Shown here piece by piece: positions 42,875-49,249 of a stretch of DNA of 64,000 nt. The number at the start of each line of letters is the position of its first letter. The stretch's first letter is position 1. The translations under genes were made by a program, and so were the position numbers. This DNA is from Nocardioides sp. (GTDB lineage Bacteria; Actinomycetota; Actinomycetes; Propionibacteriales; Nocardioidaceae): the NCBI RefSeq assembly GCF_025965415.1, contig NZ_JAOPWY010000032.1:1-64000 (forward strand), given 5' to 3'. The notes beneath the pieces were generated by a model. The model saw only the letters and a list, made by a program, of their open reading frames with translations. It was not told where the DNA came from and did no database searches.

Positions 42875-43173
42875 CCAGCGACAACCCGCTGAAGGGCATG
42901 GACCCGGGGGGCCCTCAGTCACGGCGAGGCACGTCTCCTGGGACCTCTGCCCCGCTTTTCGGCGTCTCTCCCCGGCAGATCGTTGGACGCATCCCCGGGG
43001 GGAGGGGTCGACACGTAGGCCCCGCAGGCCATCCACCCCAGCTCGCTTCCTTTCGTCTGTCCCTGAGCTTTTTTTCGGTGGAGGTGGATCGCGATGGCTG
43101 GCCGCAAAACCCGACTGCGCTCCGTCGCTCCAGACGAGCAGCCCGCCAAGGTCAAGCCGAAGACGTTGGCTGA
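42871..43173 (+). CDS. uncertain open frame through repeat B
   Basis: It begins with an ATGA-coupled start and a plausible sequence (MTSDNPLKGMDPGG). From about residue 40 it runs through repeat B and then, out of frame, through the next gene. If translated, the true product is short or truncated by the repeat. Listed because the start is coupled to the preceding gene. Confidence 0.3.
   Translation: MTSDNPLKGMDPGGPQSRRGTSPGTSAPLFGVSPRQIVGRIPGGRGRHVGPAGHPPQLASFRLSLSFFSVEVDRDGWPQNPTALRRSRRAARQGQAEDVG
42993..43076 (+). repeat. element repeat B (about 85 bp) with terminator-like end
   Basis: It has the same order as repeat A: CCCCGGGGGGAGGGG, a variable segment with CACGT, and the core TCCACCCCAGCTC at 43032-43044. 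The tail differs and ends in AGCTC...GAGCT plus seven T (43069-43075), which could terminate transcription. It lies 17 bases before the terminase-like frame. Confidence 0.75.
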
Positions 43174-43333
43174 GGCCGTCGAGGGCGACGACTACCTGAT
43201 GATTCTGATCGCTCAGCGTCGCGAGGTCTCAGGGGGTTTTTCAGTGCGCGGAGAGAGAGATCCGAGGAACGGAGCTGGGGTGGACGGGGGTCGTGCATCA
43301 CGTCCGACCCCCACCCCCGGGGGGTTGTGGTGA
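43094..43333 (+). CDS. terminase small subunit-like protein, truncated by repeat C
   Basis: The first 46 residues (MAGRKTRLRSV, LAEAVEGDDYLMILIAQRRE) resemble the N-terminal part of small terminase-like proteins of actinophages. From there the frame enters repeat C and becomes low complexity (RASRPTPTPGG). It has a good ribosome-binding site (GGAGG). The DNA-binding half may be kept and the rest lost. It is flanked by repeats B and C in opposite orientation. Confidence 0.5.
   Translation: MAGRKTRLRSVAPDEQPAKVKPKTLAEAVEGDDYLMILIAQRREVSGGFSVRGERDPRNGAGVDGGRASRPTPTPGGLW
43230..43324 (-). repeat. element repeat C (about 90 bp, inverted)
   Basis: Read on the minus strand it has CCCCCCGGGGGTGGGGG, a hairpin (GGGGGTCG paired to CGACCCCC), the core TCCACCCCAGCTC (43272-43284) and the tail ATCTCTCTCTCCGC that is shared with repeat A. 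It ends with five A and C-tract sequence. Its orientation is opposite to A and B. Confidence 0.75.
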
Positions 43334-43719
43334 GCGCGCTCTCTCCCCGTCTCCGTCGGTTCCTGACGAACGCGGTCATGGCGCACGGCAACGCACTGGC
43401 TCGAGCTGGGCAGATGGATCCGGCCCTGAAGGCAGAGGTGCGCGACCTGATCGCTGAGCTGGTGCTGACCCCTGAGGAGGACTGGAAGGGACTGGAGGGG
43501 ACATCGGATGCGCCGGCCGCTGGATCCGGCGACGCTTCTGGTGGGACAGGTGGTCGCTCCACGGCGGTGAGTCGGTCCGAGGCGGCCGAGCTGCTTCAGA
43601 TCTCGACCAAGCACCTCGACCGGCTCATCGCTGCCGGCCACCTCCCCAGCCAGAAGGCAGGCCGTCGCAGGTTGATCGCCCGCGAGGACATCGAGACGTA
43701 CATGCGGGAGGCATCGTGA
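43330..43719 (+). CDS. AlpA/excisionase-type HTH protein with N-terminal extension
   Basis: This 129-residue protein has a helical N-terminal part (RRFLTNAVMAHGNALARAGQ) and a Gly/Ala/Ser linker. The C-terminal HTH (SRSEAAELLQISTKHLDRLI, then RRRLIAREDIETYM) is of the excisionase family. It ends in a GTGA overlap with the protease gene. It may regulate the capsid operon or be a second excision factor. An extra GTG codon at 43327 is a possible start. Confidence 0.7.
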   Translation: MSALSPRLRRFLTNAVMAHGNALARAGQMDPALKAEVRDLIAELVLTPEEDWKGLEGTSDAPAAGSGDASGGTGGRSTAVSRSEAAELLQISTKHLDRLIAAGHLPSQKAGRRRLIAREDIETYMREAS

Positions 43720-44282
43720 CCCAGACCAAGAACTTCTCGGACGTGGTCGTTAAGAACGCGGCCAAGGGCGAGGTGTCGGCCGTCTTCTCGACGTTCAACC
43801 ACCTCGACCTGGACGGCGATGTCACGCTGCCTGGCGCGATCAAGGACGGTGCCGAGGTCGTCATCTCGGCGTACGGCCACCAGTCGCACTACGGCGCACT
43901 GCCGGTCGGCCGCGGGAAGATCCGCACGACGCCCACCGTGGCCATTCTCGAGGGCCAGTTCTTCATGAGCACCGAGTCCGGCCGCGACACGTTCGAGATC
44001 GTCAAGGAGCTCGGCGAGCTGGGTGAGTGGTCCTACTCGCTCCACGACGTGGTGTCGGAGCGCGGGACCTGGCAGGGAGAGCCGGCGAACCTGCTGAAGT
44101 CGATCCGGGTCAAGGAGGTCTCACCCGTTCTCCTCGGCGCTGCGGGCCCGGGGGCCACCCGGACTCTCGTCGCCAAGGCCGCCAGCCACGTCGACCCAGA
44201 CCTCCACAGCATCGCCACCGCGCTCCGCATCCGCACCGGGATGCAGGCGCTCCAGAGCAAGTACCTGAAGGAGACCCCGTGA
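43716..44282 (+). CDS. HK97 family prohead protease
   Basis: This 188-residue serine protease matures phage capsids. Features are FSTFNHLDLDGDVTLPGAI near the start, the His in YGHQSHYGALPVG, and the Ser region LGEWSYSLHDV, then SVLL-like EVSPVLLGAAG. It starts with GTG overlapping the upstream stop. It is followed by a coiled-coil gene and the capsid gene, the usual order for HK97-type head modules. Confidence 0.9.
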   Translation: MTQTKNFSDVVVKNAAKGEVSAVFSTFNHLDLDGDVTLPGAIKDGAEVVISAYGHQSHYGALPVGRGKIRTTPTVAILEGQFFMSTESGRDTFEIVKELGELGEWSYSLHDVVSERGTWQGEPANLLKSIRVKEVSPVLLGAAGPGATRTLVAKAASHVDPDLHSIATALRIRTGMQALQSKYLKETP

Positions 44283-44686
44283 ACACCTGCACCTGCTGCG
44301 CCGTCCACAACCAGGGTGTGCACCGGACAGGCGACCTCGTCAGTCCGTCCGACCATCTCAAGCCCGCCAGTACCCCTGGGATCGTCCGGGCAGAGGCGGC
44401 CCTGGACAGGGCGATGGAGCGCGAGGCCAAGGCCCGGGCCGAGTGGAGCCGCCTGGAATTGGCGCGGCGTGCGCACGAGAACCAGCTCATGGTCACCTGG
44501 CGAAACCACCCCGGAGGCATCAAGGCCGCGCCGGCGCACCTCCTCGCGGAGATGGAGGGGATGGCCGACCAGTCCAAGAAGCAGCTCGAAGAGCTCCACC
44601 GACTCGGCCTCGAGACCGTGGCCGCGCGGGCGCGCGTGGCCCACGAGAACCACAAGGCCACCCAACTCATGATCGCCAACTGGTGA
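44279..44686 (+). CDS. coiled-coil protein between protease and capsid (possible scaffold)
   Basis: This 135-residue protein starts with GTG overlapping the protease stop. It has a Cys-rich N terminus (NTCTCCAVHNQGVH), followed by two long helices with coiled-coil character (AALDRAMEREAKARAEWSRL, KKQLEELHRLGLETVAARAR). A helical protein at this place, together with a capsid protein that lacks the long N-terminal delta region, suggests a separate scaffold. This is inference only. Confidence 0.65.
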   Translation: MNTCTCCAVHNQGVHRTGDLVSPSDHLKPASTPGIVRAEAALDRAMEREAKARAEWSRLELARRAHENQLMVTWRNHPGGIKAAPAHLLAEMEGMADQSKKQLEELHRLGLETVAARARVAHENHKATQLMIANW

Positions 44687-44697
44687 AGGGATCCACC

Positions 44698-45621
44698 ATG
44701 AAGAGCAAGAGCATCGGACAGGCGTTCGTCGACGGAGGCGGCGCCACCAAGCCCCTGAAGGGGTGCAGCGGCCCCGAGATCGAGGTGAAGGGGGTCGACG
44801 TCAAGACGCTGATGACCACCTCGACGTACGTCCCGGATACCGGCCGGGATGGCGCGGTCAGCGTCTCCATCGCCACCCGCACGCCGACCCTGATGGACCT
44901 GGTCACGGCCACGCCCACCGACTCGGACCCCTACACGTTCATGGAGGAGACCACCTTCACGAACAACGCGCTTGAGGTCGCCGAGGGGGGCACGTACGGG
45001 GAGGCGGCCCTGGGCTTCACCGAGCGCACGGTCGACGTCTCCAAGGTCGTGGTGTGGCTGCCCGTCACCGACGAGACGCTGGAGGACACGGCCGGCCTTC
45101 CCGGCTACATCGACCAGCGCCTCGGCTTCATGCTGCGTCAGCGGACCGAGCTGCAGATGCTCGTCGGCAATGGCACGGCGCCGAACATGCGCGGGATCCT
45201 GAACACGGCCGGCATCCAGACCCAGCCCAAGGGTGCCGACACGATCGCCGTGGCCGTCCGCAAGGCGCGGACCAAGGTCAAGACGCCCGGCTACGGCAAC
45301 GCGGACCTGCTCGCGCTCAACCCGGCCGACTCCGAGGACATCGACGTGGCCGCCGCGGTCGACCTCCAGGCGCCGTTCATCGACACGTCGAAGATGTGGA
45401 ACGTCCCCCGCTACGAGAACGACGGACTCACGGCCGGCACTGGGCTCATCGGCGACTTCGCCAACTACACGGCGCTCAAGGTGAAGAAGGCGATCACGCT
45501 CAAGGTCAGCAACAGTCACGGCACGTTCTTCGTCGAGGGCAAGCAGGCGATCCGCGCGGAGATCCGGGTCGCGTTCGTCATCTTCCGCCCGGCCGCCTTC
45601 GTGACCATCACCGGGATCTGA
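44698..45621 (+). CDS. HK97-fold major capsid protein
   Basis: This 307-residue protein has HK97-fold features: TPTLMDLVTATPTDSDPYTF, VVVWLPVTDETLEDTAGLPG, LRQRTELQMLVGNGTAPNMR and a C-terminal GKQAIRAEIRVAFVI. The ATG at 44698 follows AAGGGA. HK97 gp5 is about 385 residues with a 100-residue delta domain; here the N-terminal part before the fold is only about 40 residues, so the delta domain is missing or very short. Confidence 0.92.
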   Translation: MKSKSIGQAFVDGGGATKPLKGCSGPEIEVKGVDVKTLMTTSTYVPDTGRDGAVSVSIATRTPTLMDLVTATPTDSDPYTFMEETTFTNNALEVAEGGTYGEAALGFTERTVDVSKVVVWLPVTDETLEDTAGLPGYIDQRLGFMLRQRTELQMLVGNGTAPNMRGILNTAGIQTQPKGADTIAVAVRKARTKVKTPGYGNADLLALNPADSEDIDVAAAVDLQAPFIDTSKMWNVPRYENDGLTAGTGLIGDFANYTALKVKKAITLKVSNSHGTFFVEGKQAIRAEIRVAFVIFRPAAFVTITGI

Positions 45622-45740
45622 TGATGAGCCCCGCGGAGAAGGTGCTTGTGGTCGCCACGGCGATCGTGGAGGCCGAACTCGACCGCCTGCTCGAGGTCGC
45701 CGAGGGACCGAACTACGTCACCATGCGGGAGCAGCCGTGA
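45621..45740 (+). CDS. small protein after the capsid gene (39 residues)
   Basis: The ATG overlaps the capsid stop by one base. The product is helical (EKVLVVATAIVEAELDRLLE). Coupling to the capsid gene and good codon use support translation. It might be a head accessory or regulatory peptide. No family recognised. Confidence 0.5.
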   Translation: MMSPAEKVLVVATAIVEAELDRLLEVAEGPNYVTMREQP

Positions 45741-45787
45741 CCGACGCCGACCGTCCCCTGGCCTGACCACTAGAGAAGACCAGTCGA

Positions 45788-46507
45788 ATGAACCGTGCCG
45801 AGGAGTATGCGCAGTGGCGGGACAGCCCTGAGCGCGCCCGTGCGCTCTCCGTGAGCCGGTGGGAGCCTCCCGCCGAGGTTCGGGTGTACCGGACCCGAGC
45901 ACCGGAGCGTGAACCGGTCGAGTGGACCGAGGCCGGCTGGCGAATGTGGCGGATCGACCCGACCACCGGGTTGCTGCGGAATCCGTGGACGAACAGTGGC
46001 ACCTGCTGGCTGTGGTCCCCCGCGGTGATCCAGGAGGCCGAGTGCTTCTGGAACACCGGGTGCCGGGGTCTGGTCGCCAAGGACTGCAGCTGTGGGATTC
46101 GGAGCATGCGAGCGGTGTCGCACCTGGCTTCGTTCTTGGCGCGCGACTCTCAGCTTGGCCGGCACCCAGACAAGGCGGCCGTCGTCGGCCGGGTCCGGCT
46201 CGGAGGAAGAGTGCAGTACGGCTTGCTCCCGGGCTTGGGCTCCATCCCGGGCTACCAACGATCACAGTTCGCCGAGATCGACGGACCGCTCTATGTAAGC
46301 CCGCGCGCGGCCGAACACTTCGAGACCATCGCGGGCCACTACGACTCCGCACGGACGCCCGTGGTGGGACCGGACTTCGTCACCGGTGCGAGCGGACAGC
46401 AAGACTGGCTCGAGCGTCTCGCAGGCGAGTTGCCAAACGATGCGACCGACGGCCAGCTCGACTCGACGTACGTGCCTGACGACCGCCGACTTCCTCGATG
46501 CTCCTAG
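45788..46507 (+). CDS. hypothetical protein (239 residues), accessory gene of the element
   Basis: Visible features are a Trp-rich N half (WRMWRIDPTTGLLRNPW, TCWLWSP) and a Cys cluster (CFWNTGCRGLVAKDCSCGIR) that could bind metal. VGRVRLGGRVQYG and a C-terminal acidic tail follow. The pattern of a W-P-x-A-x-C strand followed by CxCGI occurs in several uncharacterised actinobacterial proteins. It lies in the accessory position between the capsid gene and the right end, where satellites often carry defence or exclusion genes. Function unknown. Confidence 0.65.
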   Translation: MNRAEEYAQWRDSPERARALSVSRWEPPAEVRVYRTRAPEREPVEWTEAGWRMWRIDPTTGLLRNPWTNSGTCWLWSPAVIQEAECFWNTGCRGLVAKDCSCGIRSMRAVSHLASFLARDSQLGRHPDKAAVVGRVRLGGRVQYGLLPGLGSIPGYQRSQFAEIDGPLYVSPRAAEHFETIAGHYDSARTPVVGPDFVTGASGQQDWLERLAGELPNDATDGQLDSTYVPDDRRLPRCS

Positions 46508-46571
46508 CCGTTCCCGGTCTTGTGCCATAGTTGGCCCACTGACTACACGCGACGAACACAACGGCTCGGGG

Positions 46572-46814
46572 GTGAGCTTCCTCGTGGGCCGTTACTGGCA
46601 GAAGGCCAAGGACAAGCACATAGGGGTGTTGCTCGAGGCATTCGACGAGGCGGGCTGGAAGATCGATGATCCTCCTACCTACTACAGGGTGCGTTGCCCA
46701 TGTGGAAAGCACATGAGGTGGATTCACCTGACACCCTCGGGAGCAAACTACGTGCGTAACGCGTTGAAGTGGCTAGAGCGACAGCCATGCAGTCGAAAGG
46801 AGGAGACAAAGTGA
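46572..46814 (+). CDS. HicA-like small protein
   Basis: This product of about 80 residues reads VLLEAFDEAGWKIDDPPTYY, then RVRCPCGKHMRWIHLTPSGA. This is the shape of HicA-like mRNA interferase folds: a helix, then CPCGKH with a catalytic-type His. It is in an AT-richer patch. It overlaps the next gene by four bases (GTGA), like a toxin and antitoxin pair. The start is uncertain (GTG at 46572 or 46584). Confidence 0.6.
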   Translation: MSFLVGRYWQKAKDKHIGVLLEAFDEAGWKIDDPPTYYRVRCPCGKHMRWIHLTPSGANYVRNALKWLERQPCSRKEETK

Positions 46815-47131
46815 TCTCGATTGACGTAACCGTGGACCTCAATGTTCGGATCGACGAGGACGCTGAGCCAATCGACGAGCAACTCGGTGCCGTTATGGAG
46901 GAGCTCGTCAAGCTGGCGGACAGTGATTGCGGCATCTCCGACCCGGCGGTCTCCTATGACAGCGACCTCCGGCTTGTGACCATCGAAGTGGTCGCAGAGA
47001 GTGATGACTTCGACGACGCCGTGGTCACCGCTGACTCCTGCATTCGGTCTGCCATCCACGCTGCCGGAGGCGCTACTCCCGGATGGACCGTCGAGAGACT
47101 GTCGCAGAAGGCCGAGCTAGCTGACGCCTGA
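46811..47131 (+). CDS. partner of the HicA-like protein (possible antitoxin)
   Basis: This 106-residue acidic protein starts with GTG after AAAGGAGGAG. Its N-terminal strand pattern (ISIDVTVDLNVRIDEDAEPI) and a second beta segment (LRLVTIEVVAESDDFDDAVV) fit a small alpha-beta fold. It has no evident DNA-binding domain. Its position and coupling suggest an antitoxin or partner. Confidence in function is low. Confidence 0.6.
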   Translation: MISIDVTVDLNVRIDEDAEPIDEQLGAVMEELVKLADSDCGISDPAVSYDSDLRLVTIEVVAESDDFDDAVVTADSCIRSAIHAAGGATPGWTVERLSQKAELADA

Positions 47132-47158
47132 CACAAGGGTTTCCAGAAACGCAGACCA

Positions 47159-47193
47159 CCCCCGGCGATTGTCGCGCCGGGGGTGTTGTCTGT
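47159..47193 (+). terminator. rho-independent terminator
   Basis: A perfect 9-bp stem (CCCCCGGCG with CGCCGGGGG) and a 7-base loop, followed by TGTTGTCTGT, lie 28 bases after the HicA-like pair. Confidence 0.85.
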
Positions 47194-47226
47194 CGTGCTC
47201 GCGCTCTGAGGCGTAGCGTGCGGCGC

Positions 47227-47379
47227 ATGGCCGCACCCATCAGACCCGCCAAGCGCGAACCCTGCCCTGAGTGCAGCGGGACCGCATTCCACGTAGACAC
47301 GATCAGCCCGGACCGCCTAGGCGACGGGCTGGAGCGGGTCACGTGCGATCAATGTGGGCACGTCGTCAGCAACAGATGA
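47227..47379 (+). CDS. small zinc-ribbon protein (50 residues)
   Basis: MAAPIRPAKREPCPECSGTA is followed by VTCDQCGHVVSN. The CPEC...CDQC pattern is a treble-clef or zinc-ribbon type, typical of small phage proteins. It is coupled to the next gene by ATGA overlap. Confidence 0.65.
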   Translation: MAAPIRPAKREPCPECSGTAFHVDTISPDRLGDGLERVTCDQCGHVVSNR

Positions 47380-47633
47380 CGACCCCCGCCCCGATGCCTG
47401 AGCGCCTGACCAAGGCCGCCGACCTGGCCGCCGAGTGGGACATGTCCGAGGGCGAGCTGAAGCGTCTGGTGCGTCGCAACGGCTGGCCGTACGTGCGCCT
47501 CACGCGGACCGACTGGCGTTTCACCGATGAGCAGTTGGCGCAGATCATTCGGACGCAAACGACGTCGGCGAGGGCTCCCGAGAAGCCCTCGCCGACGGGA
47601 CAGAGCAAGCTCAGCCGCGCACGCTCCTACTGA
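47376..47633 (+). CDS. small HTH protein (85 residues)
   Basis: It has a helix-turn-helix-like region (ERLTKAADLAAEWDMSEGEL, RRNGWPYVRLTRTDWRFTDE) similar to excisionases, and a basic tail. It is convergent with the XRE-type gene. Probably a regulator of the element. Confidence 0.6.
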   Translation: MTTPAPMPERLTKAADLAAEWDMSEGELKRLVRRNGWPYVRLTRTDWRFTDEQLAQIIRTQTTSARAPEKPSPTGQSKLSRARSY

Positions 47634-47647
47634 TGAGCCGGCGGGGG

Positions 47648-48151
47648 TCAGGCCATCAGGACGCCGCCGATGTGTCGGGCCATCTGCCCCACCTCGGCTA
47701 CCGACAACGGCGGGATCATGCCGAGGTCGCCGGCAACGGTCTCGACGGTGTGGTGCGTGCCCCGAGCGGCGTTGATCGCGTCCAGCGACACGGTGAGGGC
47801 TCGCAGTGCGTCGGGTGACGCCGTGACGAGTTCGTCGACGTCGAAGGTCTCGTCAGCCCCGGGTGCTCGGGTGCCCCACTTCGACGGGTCCGGGATCGGC
47901 CCGCGACCACCCGGAGCCACGAGCTCCCGCACGCGGATGTCGAGGGCGACTGAAACCGCCCACAGCTCGTTCATCGTCATGCTGCTCGCGTCACCGGCGT
48001 ACGACGTGAGCCTGTGCAGTGAGAGGCCGGCTGCGTCCGCGAGCTGCTCGTAGTCCCAGCCGCGGCGGCTCAGCTCCTCAGCGATGTTGCCGGCGACGAC
48101 CTCTCCGGCGTTGATGGTCTCGGTGGTCTGCATCTGGTCTGATGTGTTCAT
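47648..48151 (-). CDS. XRE-type HTH protein of the element
   Basis: This 167-residue protein has an N-terminal HTH (LSRRGWDYEQLADAAGLSLH, then MTMNELWAVSVALDI). A C-terminal half with DELVTASPDALRALTVSLDA follows. It is the last gene before the right attachment site, on the opposite strand to most genes, and could be the repressor of the element. Confidence 0.7.
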   Translation of the reverse strand: MNTSDQMQTTETINAGEVVAGNIAEELSRRGWDYEQLADAAGLSLHRLTSYAGDASSMTMNELWAVSVALDIRVRELVAPGGRGPIPDPSKWGTRAPGADETFDVDELVTASPDALRALTVSLDAINAARGTHHTVETVAGDLGMIPPLSVAEVGQMARHIGGVLMA

Positions 48152-48236
48152 GGGGGGTGCCTTCTAGGTGGGTGCTGCTCCTAGGCCTCGGCTCGGTGTT
48201 CGTAGCACCGACCGGGGCCGACTTACGTGGGCGGCG

Positions 48237-48254
48237 GTCCGCAGATAGTCCGCA
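48237..48254 (+). promoter_or_regulatory. paired arm-type sites, right end
   Basis: GTCCGCA at 48237-48243 and 48248-48254, direct, period 11, matches the pair at the left end of the element. It lies in the 200-base region between the XRE gene and attR, which holds no gene. Confidence 0.6.
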
Positions 48255-48361
48255 AGACAGCCGCATGAGGTCACCGCCTGCCAACGGTCGGCAGGACGTT
48301 TGCGCAGGTCAGTGGCACATAGCCACCGCCAACCAACGCAAGCACTCAGGCGGGGCCCGTT

Positions 48362-48387
48362 CCCGGCCTACAGGCCGACCCACTCCC
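48362..48387 (+). other. attR core, 26-bp repeat
   Basis: This copy is identical to the end of rnpB at 39593-39618. Bases on both sides differ from the left copy. It also encodes the last five codons and stop of the kinase gene on the other strand, so the target sequence serves both genes. Confidence 0.93.
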
Positions 48388-49249
48388 TGTCCCGGCTGCT
48401 CGCGGCCAGGACCTCCCCCAGCCCGTCGTGCACCTCGAGGACCGTCGGACGGTCCGCGGGGTCCGTGGCCAGGCACGCGGCCACGAGCTCGCTGAACGGC
48501 GCCGGCACGCGCAAGCGCAGGGAGGCGATCGGCGGGGCCGTACGCACCAGCTGCAGGAAGTCGCCGCGGCCGAACGCCTCGCGCTCGTCCTCGTCGCGAG
48601 GAGCGAAGGGCGCGACTCCCGTCGTCGCCTCGTGGAGCGTCGCCCCCAGGCCCCACACGTCGGACGCGGCCGAGACGACCTCGCCGAGCGCCTGCTCGGG
48701 GGCGAGGTACTCCTGGGTGCCGGTCCCGCGACGCACCGGGCCAGGCGGGCGGGCGATGCTGAGGTCGATGAGGGTCGCCGTGCCCCCGTGGGCCATGACG
48801 TTGCCGGGGCGGATGTCCAGGTGCAGGTAGCCGTGACCGTGCAGATAGCGGACGGCGGAGGCGAGCTGCCGGCCGAGGTGGCACAGGTCGGTCACCGGGA
48901 GTCGTCGCTGCCGCATGTCGATGATCTCCTCGAGGGTCAGGCCGACGTCGGTCTCGAGGATCACCACCGGGGCGTCGCCCTCGACCGTCTCGAAGGCGCG
49001 GGGCAGGTGCGGGTGGGCCAGCTCCTTCAACAGCCAGCCCTCCTGCAGCAACCGGCTCCGCACACGCAGCACGTCGGCCCGGTCGGGCCGCACGGTCTTG
49101 GCCACGCAGCTGCACAGCCGCTCCTCGGACCACACCTCGTAGACGTCGAGCGCGGAGCCGCGCGACAGGAGCCCGACCACTTGGTAGCCGGGTGCGATGA
49201 GCGCGCCCTCCTCGAGCACCGGTGGCTCCGCCCGGCCCACGCTCATCAC
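48368..49249 (-). CDS. Ser/Thr protein kinase linked to an exporter and a Thr-repeat peptide
   Basis: This soluble, stand-alone kinase domain has 293 residues. The catalytic set is complete: Lys51 in CVAKTVRP, Asp145 in HLDIRPGN (HLD in place of HRD), Asn150, Asp162 in IDLSIA (DLS in place of DFG), and APE-like YLAPEQ. The Gly loop (LLSRGSALDVYE) is atypical. There is no PASTA or membrane segment, unlike PknB. The GTG or ATG start overlaps the exporter stop. The last residues are encoded by the attR core. It may phosphorylate the Thr-repeat peptide; this is inference. Confidence 0.85.
   Translation of the reverse strand: MMSVGRAEPPVLEEGALIAPGYQVVGLLSRGSALDVYEVWSEERLCSCVAKTVRPDRADVLRVRSRLLQEGWLLKELAHPHLPRAFETVEGDAPVVILETDVGLTLEEIIDMRQRRLPVTDLCHLGRQLASAVRYLHGHGYLHLDIRPGNVMAHGGTATLIDLSIARPPGPVRRGTGTQEYLAPEQALGEVVSAASDVWGLGATLHEATTGVAPFAPRDEDEREAFGRGDFLQLVRTAPPIASLRLRVPAPFSELVAACLATDPADRPTVLEVHDGLGEVLAASSRDREWVGL

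Larger units (their letters stand above)
39593..48387. mobile_element. integrated phage satellite-like element of about 8.8 kb in the rnpB 3' end
   Basis: A 26-bp direct repeat (39593-39618 and 48362-48387) bounds the element. Inside are an integrase next to the left end, a regulator, an AlpA-like protein, short replication or regulatory genes, a terminase-small-subunit-like fragment, an HK97-type protease and capsid protein, and accessory genes. Portal, large terminase, tail and lysis genes are absent. This fits a satellite that builds its own capsid and relies on a helper for the rest, in the manner described for capsid-forming PICIs. A degenerate prophage is the alternative. Confidence 0.88.
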
